Positions 43,121 to 51,852 are shown, counted from the first letter of the stretch. The stretch: DNA of 64,000 nucleotides from Sporosarcina obsidiansis (GCF_009651005.1 NZ_WHVW01000001.1:1-64000), one strand, 5' to 3'. Translations and numbers: made by a program. The notes: generated from the letters alone by a model not told the origin.

Positions 43121-43876
43121 ATGAGCAAGCATGATCCGTCAGAACAACAGAAGAAAGAAATTGAACTGTCAAACTCTCAATCGTCGGTTACGGTTGATGA
43201 AATAAAGAAACCGAAACAAAAACGGAAAATTGGCTTCTGGAAACTTGGGTTGACACTATGGACTTCTTGGAGAAAAGCCTATGTTCTGCTCATTTTATTA
43301 TTAGTTTCTGCGATCATTATCTTGCCGATCGCTGGCTTTTATTTAATAAAACTTGGCTCCACGTTTACCGAACAAAAAGGTGCATTTGTTGACCATGTGC
43401 AGGAACTTCAAGAACTGACAACAGCCAATGCGTATACGAAAGTGCTGGTAGAACGCACAGACAATGAATTATTCGGTCAAAGCATCGGTGTCAATATCCC
43501 CGGAACGCAGCGGAAATTATTAGTTGTCATCCCTGGCGCTGTGAAGGCGGGGATCGACCTCAGCAATATTACAGAGAAGGATTTACAAGTGGATAAATCC
43601 GAAAAGACTGTCCGCTTAACGGTGCCTGCAGCTGAATTCCTAGGCGGAGCTGAACTATTCTTCGATCAAGTAGAAGTGTATTCAGTGGAAGGGTTATTTC
43701 GTACGAAAGCGGATATAGAAGAAGGATACGAACTTGCGAATGAAGCAAAAAACATGATCATGGAAGAGGCGTCTCAGCAAGGCGTTTTGCAAGCGGCTGA
43801 GAAAAATGCGGAAAAGACGTTAAAAGAGATGTTTTCATTTGCAGGGTATGAGCTGGAGATCGAATTTAAGGAGTGA
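43121..43876 (+). CDS. DUF4230 membrane-anchored protein
   Basis: This 251-residue protein has a charged cytosolic N-terminus (1-50), one membrane helix (about 53-77) and an outer DUF4230 domain (about 85-250; 'VLVERTDNELFGQ', 'VVIPGAVKAGIDLSNI', 'VRLTVPAAEFLGG', then a long helix rich in Ala/Glu). Function unknown. The ATG at 43121 follows GGAAAGG. It ends 5 bp before the ung start, which uses its AAGGAG, so translation of the two is linked. Confidence 0.82.
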   Translation: MSKHDPSEQQKKEIELSNSQSSVTVDEIKKPKQKRKIGFWKLGLTLWTSWRKAYVLLILLLVSAIIILPIAGFYLIKLGSTFTEQKGAFVDHVQELQELTTANAYTKVLVERTDNELFGQSIGVNIPGTQRKLLVVIPGAVKAGIDLSNITEKDLQVDKSEKTVRLTVPAAEFLGGAELFFDQVEVYSVEGLFRTKADIEEGYELANEAKNMIMEEASQQGVLQAAEKNAEKTLKEMFSFAGYELEIEFKE

Positions 43877-43881
43877 TACAG

Positions 43882-44574
43882 ATGCAACCCATATTTCACA
43901 ATGACTGGGACACGGTGCTGAAAGCGGAGTATGATAAACCGTATTATCAAAGTCTACGGAAATTTTTGCAGTCGGAATATGCTACACATGTGATCTATCC
44001 ACAAATGCAAGATATGTGGACCGCTTTCGAATTAACCTCGTATCACGATGTTCGAGTGGTTATATTGGGACAGGATCCATATCATGGTCCTAATCAAGCA
44101 CAAGGGATGAGTTTTTCTGTTCAATCTGGCGTCAAAATACCGCCCAGTTTGCGCAATATCTTTAAAGAACTGTCATCAGATCTCGAGGTTCCAGTACCTT
44201 CTAGTGGCACGTTGACCGGTTGGGCGAAGCAAGGTGTGTTGTTGTTGAATACGGTACTGACCGTACGAGAAGGTGCGGCTGCTTCTCATCGTGGGAAAGG
44301 TTGGGAGCTGTTTACGGATGAAGTGATACGGAAACTGTCACTTCGTAGGGAGCCGATCGTTTTTATTTTATGGGGCCGACATGCTCAGGAAAAAACATCT
44401 TTGATTAATCGTAGACGACATGCGATTATTGAATCAGTACATCCAAGTCCGTTTAGCGCGAATCGTGGTTTTTTTGGAAGCCATCCATTCACCAGGACGA
44501 ATGATTTTTTAGTAGAATGGGGTTATAAGCCTATTGATTGGTCTAAGACAGAAGCGGCTCAGTTAAACGAATAG
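43882..44574 (+). CDS. ung: Uracil-DNA glycosylase
   Basis: This 230-residue family 1 UDG removes uracil from DNA as the first step of base excision repair. The catalytic Asp is at about residue 65 in 'GQDPYHGPNQAQGMSFSV'; the Leu/His loop 'HPSPFSANRGFFGSHPF' inserts into the helix. The ATG at 43882 has AAGGAG eight bases upstream; an in-frame GTG at 43873 overlaps that site. First of a set of ung, a small Cys protein and ywdI. Confidence 0.95.
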   Translation: MQPIFHNDWDTVLKAEYDKPYYQSLRKFLQSEYATHVIYPQMQDMWTAFELTSYHDVRVVILGQDPYHGPNQAQGMSFSVQSGVKIPPSLRNIFKELSSDLEVPVPSSGTLTGWAKQGVLLLNTVLTVREGAAASHRGKGWELFTDEVIRKLSLRREPIVFILWGRHAQEKTSLINRRRHAIIESVHPSPFSANRGFFGSHPFTRTNDFLVEWGYKPIDWSKTEAAQLNE

Positions 44575-44589
44575 AAAGGGAGTGGGGTC

Positions 44590-44766
44590 GTGGCGGTCAA
44601 CTGTTTTCAATGCCAATACTTTTATACGACATGGGACCCTGCAAATCCGCGGGGATGCAAGGCGTATGGGTTTAAGACCAAAATGTTGCCATCTATTGTC
44701 GTTAAGCGTTCCTCTGGGTTGGAGTGCATGAAGTTTGAACTGAAAAAAGGAGCGGAATTCCGATGA
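44590..44766 (+). CDS. Small Cys-rich, probably zinc-binding protein
   Basis: This 58-residue protein has a CxxC pair ('NCFQCQYFY'), a Cys in 'PRGCKAYG' and another in 'LECMKFE', a four-Cys set suited to bind zinc. The pattern 'CxxCxxFYxTWDPxxPRGCKAYGFK' is one I associate with a small conserved protein encoded beside ung in Bacillales. The GTG at 44590 lies seven bases after AAAGGGAG. Its TGA overlaps the ywdI start as ATGA. The role is unknown; linkage to ung suggests DNA repair. Confidence 0.8.
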   Translation: MAVNCFQCQYFYTTWDPANPRGCKAYGFKTKMLPSIVVKRSSGLECMKFELKKGAEFR

Positions 44767-45041
44767 TTTCATCTGAACAATTGCTTGTGGAGATCGAGCA
44801 ACAAGTTCGTTTGGCGAGACATGCAGCGAACGAACAAACACGAAGAGAAGCGGTTTCTGCTGTGCGTGCACTATGTAATGTGATGTTGAGCAACTCCGCG
44901 ACAGAAACTGGAAAATTAACTTTCCAGCACAAGCCAAATAATTTGCCGCAACACGCTTCGATTGGTAAGCCAGTTACCTCTTTACAGGAGCAACCGATGC
45001 GAGAAGAGGATGCAAATGGGGAGTCGTTGTTTGATTTTTAA
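44763..45041 (+). CDS. ywdI: YwdI family protein (DUF5327)
   Basis: This 92-residue protein matches the YwdI/DUF5327 family: a helical N-terminal half ('LLVEIEQQVRLARHAANEQ', 'RREAVSAVRALCNVML') and a polar, probably disordered tail ending 'ESLFDF'. Function unknown. It overlaps the preceding small Cys-rich gene by 4 bp, and its place after ung is as in B. subtilis. Confidence 0.82.
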   Translation: MISSEQLLVEIEQQVRLARHAANEQTRREAVSAVRALCNVMLSNSATETGKLTFQHKPNNLPQHASIGKPVTSLQEQPMREEDANGESLFDF

Positions 45042-45162
45042 TTACGTGTAGTTAGAGCTTTGTTGCCACAAACCGTTCGAAAAATGACCGTTTTCATGGG
45101 CTCGGATGTGATAGACTAGAAACAGAATATAATGGATAAGTCGTTAGAAAGAAGGAATCATC

Positions 45163-45543
45163 ATGCCATTTTTCATTATCGTAGGGGCGATCAATGCAGC
45201 GCTCGCAGTGGCGTTAGGCGCATTTGGGGCTCATGCATTGAAGGATCGCCTATCTGAACACTATTTAGCCATCTGGGAAACAGCAGTTCAATATCAAATG
45301 TTTCACGCCTTAGGTCTTTTGGCAGTGGGTATTTTAATGAGTAGCGCTTTGCTTGGTCCTTCTACTCAATTATCTTGGGCAGGGTATTTAATGCTTGCAG
45401 GAATTATTATTTTTTCAGGGAGTTTGTATGCACTCTGCTTATCAGGAGTCGGCATTTTAGGGGCCATCACGCCAATTGGCGGCGTAGCATTTATTGTCGG
45501 TTGGATTATGCTGATTCTAGCTGCCATTAAATTTGGAAACTAA
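45163..45543 (+). CDS. ywdK: DUF423 membrane protein YwdK
   Basis: This 126-residue protein has four membrane helices and the DUF423 signature 'AALAVALGAFGAHALKDRL', then 'YQMFHALGLLAVGIL' and 'ITPIGGVAFIVGWIMLILAA'. The family is widespread with unknown function. A TATAAT at 45128-45133 may belong to its promoter, but no convincing -35 is seen. A bidirectional terminator follows. Confidence 0.88.
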   Translation: MPFFIIVGAINAALAVALGAFGAHALKDRLSEHYLAIWETAVQYQMFHALGLLAVGILMSSALLGPSTQLSWAGYLMLAGIIIFSGSLYALCLSGVGILGAITPIGGVAFIVGWIMLILAAIKFGN

Positions 45544-45561
45544 CGTGTAGTCTTTCATACG

Positions 45562-45603
45562 AAAACCGCTCACTGCGCAGTTACGCGATGAGCGGTTTTT
45601 TAT
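45562..45603. terminator. Bidirectional terminator between ywdK and gerQ
   Basis: AAAACCGCTCA (45562-45572) pairs with TGAGCGGTTTT (45589-45599), with flanking A- and T-runs. Confidence 0.88.
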
Positions 45604-45609
45604 TTGCGA

Positions 45610-45957
45610 TTATGGCGTTTGATCGAAATAATTCAATTCCTCATCAAATTCAGCGTAATCGAAGTAGATCATCGGAAATAAGAAACGGCGTCCCGTCTTC
45701 GCTTCGCTGAGGATTACGTGATCTCGCCCGGCAGCCTCGACCATTCCGGCGACGGCTTTCGTATTTTTGCCAGCCTCTACGGCATGTTCAAATGAAAAAT
45801 GAAAGATTCCAGGTTTTCCTCTGTTCAACCTCAAAATATTCTCAATGTACGATTCCTCTCTAAATGGAGGCGTGTTCGGTCTGCCACTCGGGATTGTGAC
45901 TTGTGGCGGTACCATTTGCTGTTGGCCGTAGCCAGGATTCCAATAATATTGAACCAT
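45610..45957 (-). CDS. gerQ: Spore coat protein GerQ
   Basis: This 115-residue protein matches the conserved C-terminal part of GerQ: 'PFREESYIENILRLNRGK', 'FEHAVEAGKNTKAVAGMVEAAGRDHVIL' (two parts) and 'GRRFLFPMIYFDYAEFDEEL'. It is shorter than B. subtilis GerQ (about 180 residues) and has only a short Gln/Pro/Tyr head. GerQ is an inner-coat protein cross-linked by Tgl and needed to localise CwlJ. The ATG at 45957 follows AAAGGATG, directly after cwlJ, as in B. subtilis. Confidence 0.9.
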   Translation of the reverse strand: MVQYYWNPGYGQQQMVPPQVTIPSGRPNTPPFREESYIENILRLNRGKPGIFHFSFEHAVEAGKNTKAVAGMVEAAGRDHVILSEAKTGRRFLFPMIYFDYAEFDEELNYFDQTP

Positions 45958-45972
45958 TTTAACATCCTTTCT

Positions 45973-46392
45973 TTAAATGAGTGGGCAGTCTTGTTCCGTC
46001 GGGGAGAAGAAGCAGTGCGATTTATAGCGACCGGTATTCCACTGGTTGTACCATTGGGCTGGACATTCTCCTGCTGGCATGAAGAACCACAGGGACCGTT
46101 CAGCTGGATTGAACCGTTCTCCATTAATGACGCGTCTCGCTAGTTTACGATCTCGTTCCCGCGCACGTTGATAAAAGTAACTTTTCGTTGTAGCCTCAAA
46201 GCCTCCTGGCCGTTGGTACACCATATCATCGATAGTGCGAATTCCTTCAAAATCTAGACAATTGGAACGCACTCGATTGACCCCAACGTTCCCAACCATG
46301 AGCATCCCTAAGTCACCGTCACCTTCTGCTTCTGCACGCATTAAACGAGCGAGTAAATCGACCCCTTTATCATTTGTTGCGATGACAGCCAA
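45973..46392 (-). CDS. cwlJ: Spore cortex-lytic enzyme CwlJ
   Basis: This 139-residue cell wall hydrolase (Hydrolase_2 fold, SleB-like) has the catalytic Glu region 'RLMRAEAEGDGDLGMLMVGNVGVNRV' (two parts), 'GGFEATTKSYFYQRARERDRKLARR' (two parts) and 'CPAQWYNQWNTGRYKSHCFF'. CwlJ sits in the coat and degrades spore cortex upon Ca-dipicolinate release. The TTG at 46392 is chosen since AAGGGGG lies seven bases upstream and the protein then starts as in B. subtilis CwlJ; the frame is open 61 codons further but without homology. It requires GerQ, the next gene. Confidence 0.9.
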   Translation of the reverse strand: MAVIATNDKGVDLLARLMRAEAEGDGDLGMLMVGNVGVNRVRSNCLDFEGIRTIDDMVYQRPGGFEATTKSYFYQRARERDRKLARRVINGERFNPAERSLWFFMPAGECPAQWYNQWNTGRYKSHCFFSPTEQDCPLI

Positions 46393-46620
46393 AGCAAAAC
46401 CCCCTTGCTTGTATCCTATGTCCGATAAAGGGTCGGCATGACAAAAAGATTTTTGTTGTTTCATTGGTGAATTGGGGGCAGTATGTGCGATTGGAAGACG
46501 GTAATGATTGGTTGAGTGAGTCTTATGGGCGCTTGTACAGATATATGAGCAATACATAATGTTTATGATCGACAAGGGAGAATTTGATTAGCAGTATGTA
46601 TACATAGCAAGGCTGTGAAT

Positions 46621-46650
46621 ATAAAAAAGCCGCGAAATATTCGCGGCTTC
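46621..46650 (-). terminator. Terminator of hemQ
   Basis: AAGCCGCGAA (46627-46636) pairs with TTCGCGGCTT (46640-46649); on the minus strand a run of TTTTTT follows. Confidence 0.88.
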
Positions 46651-46654
46651 AAAA

Positions 46655-47407
46655 TTATTTCACTTCAAAAAATGCAGCTCGTTTATCGTCTTGTAAAATT
46701 GTGCCGACGAAGAATGAACCGAATACACCATAACGTGCGCTGACTTCATCGAAACGCATTTCATAAACGAGTTTCTTAAATTGCAAGACGTCATCAGAGA
46801 ATAGCGTAACGCCCCATTCATAATCATCAAAACCGACAGAACCCGAAATGATTTGCTTCACTTTTCCGGCATACCCTCGGCCAATCATGCCGTGACTGCG
46901 CATTAAGCTTTTACGCTCGTCCATATCGAGCATATACCAGTTATCGCCGCCTTCACGCTTCTTATCCATTGGGTAGAAACATACATATTGGCTGCGTGGC
47001 AGTTCAGGATACAGACGTCCGCGCACATATGGATTTTGATACGGATCTTCATCGGATTCACCCGCTAAATAATTCGATAACTCCACAACAGATACATAGG
47101 AGTAAGCAGGGATCGTGTAGTCCGCAATCGTTAGTTTATTAAACTCAGCTTCAAGTTGTTGCAATTCATCCATAGTAGGGCGTAACGTCATGAGCATGAA
47201 ATCAGCTTTTTGACCCACCACCGTATAAAATGCATGACTGCCTGATTTCGCTTCATCTGCTTGTTGCAGACGTTCCAAATAAGCTAAGAATTCATTGACT
47301 GCTGCTTGACGTTCTTCTTTTGAAATTAACTTCCAAGAAGCCCAGTCCATTGTTCGAAAATCATGAAGTACATACCAACCGTCTAATGTAATAGCTGCTT
47401 CGTTCAC
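46655..47407 (-). CDS. hemQ: Coproheme decarboxylase HemQ
   Basis: This 250-residue chlorite-dismutase-family protein (YwfI) converts Fe-coproporphyrin III to heme b in the coproporphyrin pathway of Firmicutes. Seen are '[13 protein letters not shown]', the region with the catalytic Tyr '[19 protein letters not shown]', and '[31 protein letters not shown]' (two parts), which holds the proximal His. The length is normal. The GTG at 47407 follows AAAGGAGA by 12 bases, a long spacing. Divergent from pta. Confidence 0.92.
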   Translation of the reverse strand: MNEAAITLDGWYVLHDFRTMDWASWKLISKEERQAAVNEFLAYLERLQQADEAKSGSHAFYTVVGQKADFMLMTLRPTMDELQQLEAEFNKLTIADYTIPAYSYVSVVELSNYLAGESDEDPYQNPYVRGRLYPELPRSQYVCFYPMDKKREGGDNWYMLDMDERKSLMRSHGMIGRGYAGKVKQIISGSVGFDDYEWGVTLFSDDVLQFKKLVYEMRFDEVSARYGVFGSFFVGTILQDDKRAAFFEVK

Positions 47408-47623
47408 TTGAATTCAGTCTCCTTTTACTTCAAAATGGTTTCTGTCTCAAGTGTAGCATAAAGACACTTTGGACTGTAAGGATTAAGGCAGAGGGGGAGT
47501 TGATGTATGTCAAAATTGTGCCTATATTCAAGAAGTGTCTGAAAAGTTCGAAAGTCATAGTGAATTTTATGGGTATTTCAGGTATGATGAGGAAGAAAAT
47601 ATGATAGAAGGTGGGATTTACAG

Positions 47624-48595
47624 ATGGCAAATCTTTTTGATGGCATACGAGCACAGTTGGAAGGAAAGGGGAAGACCATTGTATTACCAGAAGGAGAAGA
47701 TGTACGAATTTTAGAAGCAGCTGTACGTCTTCAACAAGAAGGTATTGTGAAACCTGTTTTGTTAGGCAATGAAGCAGAGGTGAAGAAAGCAGCCGAAGAA
47801 GGCGGTTTTGATATTCGTGAAATCGAGTTGATTGAACCTGCAAGCGCTTCCTATTTTGCTGAGTTGACTGAGAAGTTCGTTGAGCGTCGCGGCGGGAAGG
47901 CGACACTTGAACAAGCACAGGAGCAATTGAAGGATGTTAACTATTTTGGAACTATGTTAATCTATACAGGACGTGTAGACGGCTTGGTGAGCGGTGCTGC
48001 GCATTCGACTGCGGATACGGTTCGCCCAGCTTTGCAGATCATTAAGACGAAGCCGGGTATATCGAAAACAAGCGGTGCGTTTATTATGATGAAGGGCGAA
48101 GAGCGTTTGATTTTCGCAGATTGTGCGATTACAGTGAATCCTTCAGCGAAAGAGTTAGCTGAAATTGCGGTAGAAAGTACGAAAACAGCGAAAGCATTCG
48201 GTATTGATCCGCGTGTAGCCATGTTGTCTTTCTCGACTAAAGGTTCTGCTGTAACAGAAGAAACGGAAAAAGTGGTAGAGGCCGCAAAGATTGCGCAAGA
48301 AATGGCACCTGAATTGGCAATTGACGGAGAGTTCCAATTTGACGCAGCGTATGTTCCAAGCGTAGCAGCGAAAAAGGCACCGGATTCTGTTATTAAAGGC
48401 GATGCGAATGTTTTCATCTTTCCAACATTAGATGCAGGAAACATCGGCTATAAATTGACGGAACGTTTAGGTGGGTACGAGGCAATCGGTCCAATTTTGC
48501 AAGGCTTGAATGGACCTGTCAACGATTTGTCACGGGGCTGTTCTGCGGATGATGTGTACAAACTATCTCTTATTACAGCAGCGCAAAGCTTATAA
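47624..48595 (+). CDS. pta: Phosphate acetyltransferase
   Basis: This 323-residue enzyme interconverts acetyl-CoA and acetyl phosphate in overflow metabolism. Family segments are 'TIVLPEGEDVRILEAAVRLQQEG' (two parts), 'GLVSGAAHSTADTVRPALQII', 'FADCAITVNPSAKELAEIA' and 'VFIFPTLDAGNIGYKLTERLGGYEAIGPILQG' (two parts). It is the short form without a regulatory N-terminal domain. The ATG at 47624 has GAAGGTGGG upstream. Same position as B. subtilis ywfJ/pta. Confidence 0.95.
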   Translation: MANLFDGIRAQLEGKGKTIVLPEGEDVRILEAAVRLQQEGIVKPVLLGNEAEVKKAAEEGGFDIREIELIEPASASYFAELTEKFVERRGGKATLEQAQEQLKDVNYFGTMLIYTGRVDGLVSGAAHSTADTVRPALQIIKTKPGISKTSGAFIMMKGEERLIFADCAITVNPSAKELAEIAVESTKTAKAFGIDPRVAMLSFSTKGSAVTEETEKVVEAAKIAQEMAPELAIDGEFQFDAAYVPSVAAKKAPDSVIKGDANVFIFPTLDAGNIGYKLTERLGGYEAIGPILQGLNGPVNDLSRGCSADDVYKLSLITAAQSL

Positions 48596-48662
48596 ATCGT
48601 GCGATCCAGGATTGTGAAACGTCTGCATACATACAAGATGAACAACAGTGGGAGAACTAGAC

Positions 48663-49499
48663 ATGTCACAAGATAAATTTTTATTGAATCAATCTGCTTG
48701 GCGCTTGATTGACGAATCGATCACAGCCCGTAGTCGATCCGCGCTAGAATCTTTTGCGATGGACGATGCGTTATGCCAATTAGTCGGACAGCAGGAAAGT
48801 GTCCCTGTAGTGAGGACATGGGTGCATGATCGAACGATTGTGTTAGGTATACAAGATCATCGCATGCCGTTTATTCAGGAAGCAATTCAGAAAATCAAAC
48901 AGAACGGCTATCAAGCGATTGTACGTAATTCAGGTGGGCTGGCTGTGGTTCTCGATGAAGGAGTATTGAATATCTCGTTAATTTTTTCAGAACAAAAATC
49001 GGCAATTGATATTCCAATAGGCTATGAAGCCATGCTATCTTTTGTTAAATTGCTGTTTCCTGAAATAGATGAGCAAATTGAAGCTTATGAGATTGTCGGT
49101 TCCTATTGTCCAGGTTCCTATGATTTGAGTGTAGGAGGCAAGAAATTTGCGGGCATTTCTCAACGACGATTGCGTCAAGGGGTGGCTGTGCAGGTGTATC
49201 TCTGTGTAGAAGGCAGTGGTGCCGAACGAGCGGAGTTGATTCGAGAAGTCTACGAGACCGGGTTGCAGGGACAGCCGACGAAGTTTAGCTATCCTGACAT
49301 TCAACCACATGTGATGGCATCCTTATCGGAAATTCTCGGAGCACAGCTAACGGTCAATGAAGTGATGATTCGTTTGCAATTGTTATTGCGATCACTGACT
49401 GATGATATCCGCCATGGCACACTAACGGACGAAGAGCTCGATCTGTATGGCTTTTATTTGCAACGCGTAGTTGATCGAAACCAAAAGATGTTGTCTTGA
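48663..49499 (+). CDS. lipL: Octanoyl-[GcvH]:protein N-octanoyltransferase LipL
   Basis: This 278-residue protein of the LplA/LipB fold matches YwfL/LipL, which moves octanoyl from GcvH to E2 subunits during lipoate assembly. The catalytic Cys is at about residue 149 in 'GSYCPGSYDLSVGGKKFAG', at the place of Cys150 in B. subtilis LipL. 'AIVRNSGGLAVVLDEGVLNISL' (two parts) forms the ligand pocket. The start at 48663 has GGGAG eight bases upstream; an upstream in-frame ATG is unsupported. Confidence 0.9.
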   Translation: MSQDKFLLNQSAWRLIDESITARSRSALESFAMDDALCQLVGQQESVPVVRTWVHDRTIVLGIQDHRMPFIQEAIQKIKQNGYQAIVRNSGGLAVVLDEGVLNISLIFSEQKSAIDIPIGYEAMLSFVKLLFPEIDEQIEAYEIVGSYCPGSYDLSVGGKKFAGISQRRLRQGVAVQVYLCVEGSGAERAELIREVYETGLQGQPTKFSYPDIQPHVMASLSEILGAQLTVNEVMIRLQLLLRSLTDDIRHGTLTDEELDLYGFYLQRVVDRNQKMLS

Positions 49500-49505
49500 A
49501 ACAAA

Positions 49506-49543
49506 AAAGAGCTACCAATCAATGACTGATTGGTGGCTCTTTT
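49506..49543. terminator. Bidirectional terminator between lipL and rsfA
   Basis: A 16-bp stem (49506-49521 with 49527-49542) with T-runs in both directions. The left part lies 7 bp after the lipL stop and the right part runs into the 3' end of rsfA. Confidence 0.85.
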
Positions 49544-50157
49544 GATGATACTAGATTGCCATTTGGCTCCATTGTGAAGATCGGTGCGACATGCTCGCTT
49601 TCTTCATTGAGGGCAATTAATCTGCGCGCACGGTTCATAATTTGGACGAATTGTTCGTAATCGTCTTTTAATGTACGATTCTCTTTTTTCAAACCTTCTA
49701 ATTCAGCTTCCATCGCTTTTAGCTGCTCAGTTGCAGTTTTTGCTGTTTGTTTCCAACGAAGTGCGTCTGTATCTGCACCACCATTGTGATGCATCCGAAT
49801 TAAATACGCAATAACGGTATCTAATGACAAAGCGGAAAGGGGAACTTGGATTTTTTCTTGACCATCACCACTAGATTCTGCACTGTACAGTTGCTGGTTA
49901 CGTCTTTTAAAATCTGTACCTAGCACACGTAACGTCTGCTTTCTCTCTTTCTTTGCTTCTGCCAGCTCACCCTCGTATTCTCTTCGAACGACAGCATTCC
50001 ATCTAAAACCACAGGCTGCCGCCGTTCGGTTCAGCGCGTCCCCAACTTCCTCAAACGCACTCAGTTGTGTGCTACCTTCTCTTACATGTCGCAACACCGT
50101 CTCTGCCAACAACTCATCATCTTGTTCTAACCACGCATCTTGTCTAACTTTCACCAT
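49519..50157 (-). CDS. rsfA: Prespore-specific transcriptional regulator RsfA
   Basis: This 212-residue protein has an N-terminal Myb/SANT-like DNA-binding region ('RQDAWLEQDDELLAETVLRHVREG', 'AFEEVGDALNRTAAACGFRWNAVVR', each in parts) and a C-terminal coiled coil (about 130-180). It matches RsfA, which adjusts sigma-F-dependent gene expression in the forespore. The ATG at 50157 lies seven bases after AGGAGG; another ATG six bases earlier is too close to that site. A sequence resembling a sigma-F promoter lies about 40 bp upstream. Confidence 0.9.
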   Translation of the reverse strand: MVKVRQDAWLEQDDELLAETVLRHVREGSTQLSAFEEVGDALNRTAAACGFRWNAVVRREYEGELAEAKKERKQTLRVLGTDFKRRNQQLYSAESSGDGQEKIQVPLSALSLDTVIAYLIRMHHNGGADTDALRWKQTAKTATEQLKAMEAELEGLKKENRTLKDDYEQFVQIMNRARRLIALNEESEHVAPIFTMEPNGNLVSSKEPPISH

Positions 50158-50194
50158 CTCCATGCCTCCTGTCTTGTACTCTCTTTCTACTGCC

Positions 50195-50223
50195 ATTATG
50201 GACAGACAATGAAACATTTATTC
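50195..50223 (-). promoter_or_regulatory. Possible sigma-F/sigma-G promoter of rsfA
   Basis: On the minus strand GAATA (50223-50219), a 15-bp spacer and GTCCATAAT (50203-50195) resemble the sigma-F consensus GYATA-N15-GGNNANANT with one mismatch in each half. The position fits an mRNA start shortly before the rsfA ribosome site. By-eye call. Confidence 0.4.
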
Positions 50224-50290
50224 AGAGACTCACAAAATTCTATCAATTTTGTATTTAAACTTGGGGCTGTCATATGGCTGAAAGTGCTAA

Positions 50291-50447
50291 AACGCACTAA
50301 AAATTCGGAGCACCGCACCAAAGTCTAAGAGAACCGAACCAAACAATTGTTGATCCGCGCCAATGCAAGACAGCGCGGCTCCAAACGATGATACAACCGA
50401 GCCAAACTTGCATTACACCGCTCCAAACAGAAATCTACCGCCTTTAG
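50291..50447 (+). repeat. 21-bp-phased short repeat array, 7-8 units
   Basis: Units begin at 50291, 50312, 50333, 50354, 50375, 50396 and 50417, exactly 21 bp apart, with a poor eighth at about 50437. Examples are ACCGCACCAAA, ACCGAACCAAA, ACCGAGCCAAA and ACCGCTCCAAA. Unlike the other arrays it lies between divergent genes. Confidence 0.88.
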
Positions 50448-50562
50448 CAAACAAGCGAGTTCTAGAAAAAACGTATCATGATATATAAAATCCGACGTAG
50501 AGTCTATGTTGTCTTGCGTCATTTTTTGCTATACTGGAAAGAATGAAGGACGAGGTGATGAC

Positions 50563-51852
50563 ATGGCGTACGAAAATGAAAAACTGTTGGAAGAAAAAGT
50601 GTTCAAAGACCCCGTACACCGCTACATTCACGTTCGTGACCGAGTGGTTTGGGATGTCATCAACACGCGAGAATTCCAGCGGTTGCGCAGAATTCGTCAG
50701 CTTGGTACGACGTATCTAGTGTTCCACGGGGCAGAACATAGCAGATTCCAGCACTCCCTCGGTGTCTATGAAATAGTGCGCCGGATCATTGATGATGGCT
50801 TTAGTGGACGTGCTGAATGGGATGAAGGACAGCGATTGGTTACCTTATGTGCGGCCTTGTTGCACGATTTGGGACACGGTCCGTTTTCGCATGCGTTCGA
50901 AAAAGTATTCAATCTTGATCATGAGCAGTTTACACAGCAAATTTTATTGGAACAGACAGAAGTAAACGAAGTACTGAGCCGAGTGTCTCCTGATTTTCCA
51001 CAAAAGGTTGCCGATGTCATCGATAAAACCTATCCTGATAAACTAGTGGTCAGTTTGATTTCTAGCCAAATTGATGCCGATCGGATGGACTATCTTCAAC
51101 GAGATGCCTATTATACTGGTGTTTCCTACGGTCATTTTGATATGGAGCGTATTTTGCGTGTCATGCGACCGACGGAGGAGCAGGTTGTCATTAAACATAG
51201 TGGCATGCATGCAGTTGAACACTATATCATGAGTCGTTATCAAATGTACTGGCAAGTCTATTTTCATCCCGTCTCGCGCAGTGCCGAAGTGATTCTAATG
51301 AAAATTTTACATCGAGCGAGATATTTGTATGAAACAGGGTATGCATTTACACAAGAACCCAAGCATTTCATTTCATTTTTCAAGAAAGAGTTTGAGTTGA
51401 AAGAATACATAGCACTCGATGAAAGTGTGTTATTGATGTACTTTCAGTTATGGATGGAAGAGAACGATCCCATTTTGGCAGACTTGTGCGATCGCTTTGT
51501 CAATCGACGGTTGTTTCAGTATGCCGAGTTTGACCCGGCTTCCCAATATATGAAATTCGGTGAGCTCGTAAAATTATTCCAGGAAGCAGGACTTGATCCT
51601 GAGTATTATTTGGTGACGGATTCTTCATCCGATTTGCCATATGATTTTTACCGACCTGGTGAAGAAAATGAGCGTGTGCCAATTTATTTGCAAATGAAAA
51701 ATGGAGATTTACGTGAACTGTCACGTATGTCAGATGTCGTGGATGCAATTTCAGGAAAACGTCGGACTGACCATAAGATTTATTACCCCGAGGACCGTTT
51801 GATGGACGGGAATGTACTGCATGAGAAGATTTTGGAATTGTTACAAGGTTAA
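50563..51852 (+). CDS. ywfO: HD domain phosphohydrolase YwfO
   Basis: This 429-residue HD protein matches YwfO. Metal-binding residues are in 'RFQHSLGVYEIVRRI', 'LLHDLGHGPFSHAFE' and 'SSQIDADRMDYLQRD', the dNTPase/SAMHD1-like arrangement. The middle and C-terminal parts are mostly helical. It probably hydrolyses a nucleotide; the exact substrate is unknown. The ATG at 50563 follows GAGGTGATG, and an extended -10 lies 28 bp upstream. Followed after 23 bp by ywgA. Confidence 0.9.
   Translation: MAYENEKLLEEKVFKDPVHRYIHVRDRVVWDVINTREFQRLRRIRQLGTTYLVFHGAEHSRFQHSLGVYEIVRRIIDDGFSGRAEWDEGQRLVTLCAALLHDLGHGPFSHAFEKVFNLDHEQFTQQILLEQTEVNEVLSRVSPDFPQKVADVIDKTYPDKLVVSLISSQIDADRMDYLQRDAYYTGVSYGHFDMERILRVMRPTEEQVVIKHSGMHAVEHYIMSRYQMYWQVYFHPVSRSAEVILMKILHRARYLYETGYAFTQEPKHFISFFKKEFELKEYIALDESVLLMYFQLWMEENDPILADLCDRFVNRRLFQYAEFDPASQYMKFGELVKLFQEAGLDPEYYLVTDSSSDLPYDFYRPGEENERVPIYLQMKNGDLRELSRMSDVVDAISGKRRTDHKIYYPEDRLMDGNVLHEKILELLQG

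Larger units (their letters stand above)
50158..50562. other. Intergenic region between divergent rsfA and ywfO
   Basis: About 400 bp hold the possible rsfA promoter, a 21-bp-phased repeat array (50291-50447) and the ywfO promoter region, with an extended -10 (TGCTATACT, 50527-50535). No gene is supported. Confidence 0.6.

Noticed and set aside
46393-46560. Sigma-E promoter of cwlJ
   Set aside because: Two candidates with a CATA core (CATAAGAC and CATACTGC on the minus strand) have acceptable spacing, but neither matches the consensus well enough to choose.
47430-48444. Two minus-strand frames of about 160 codons over pta
   Set aside because: Both lie opposite the clear pta coding sequence and lack start signals; composition is that of a shadow frame.
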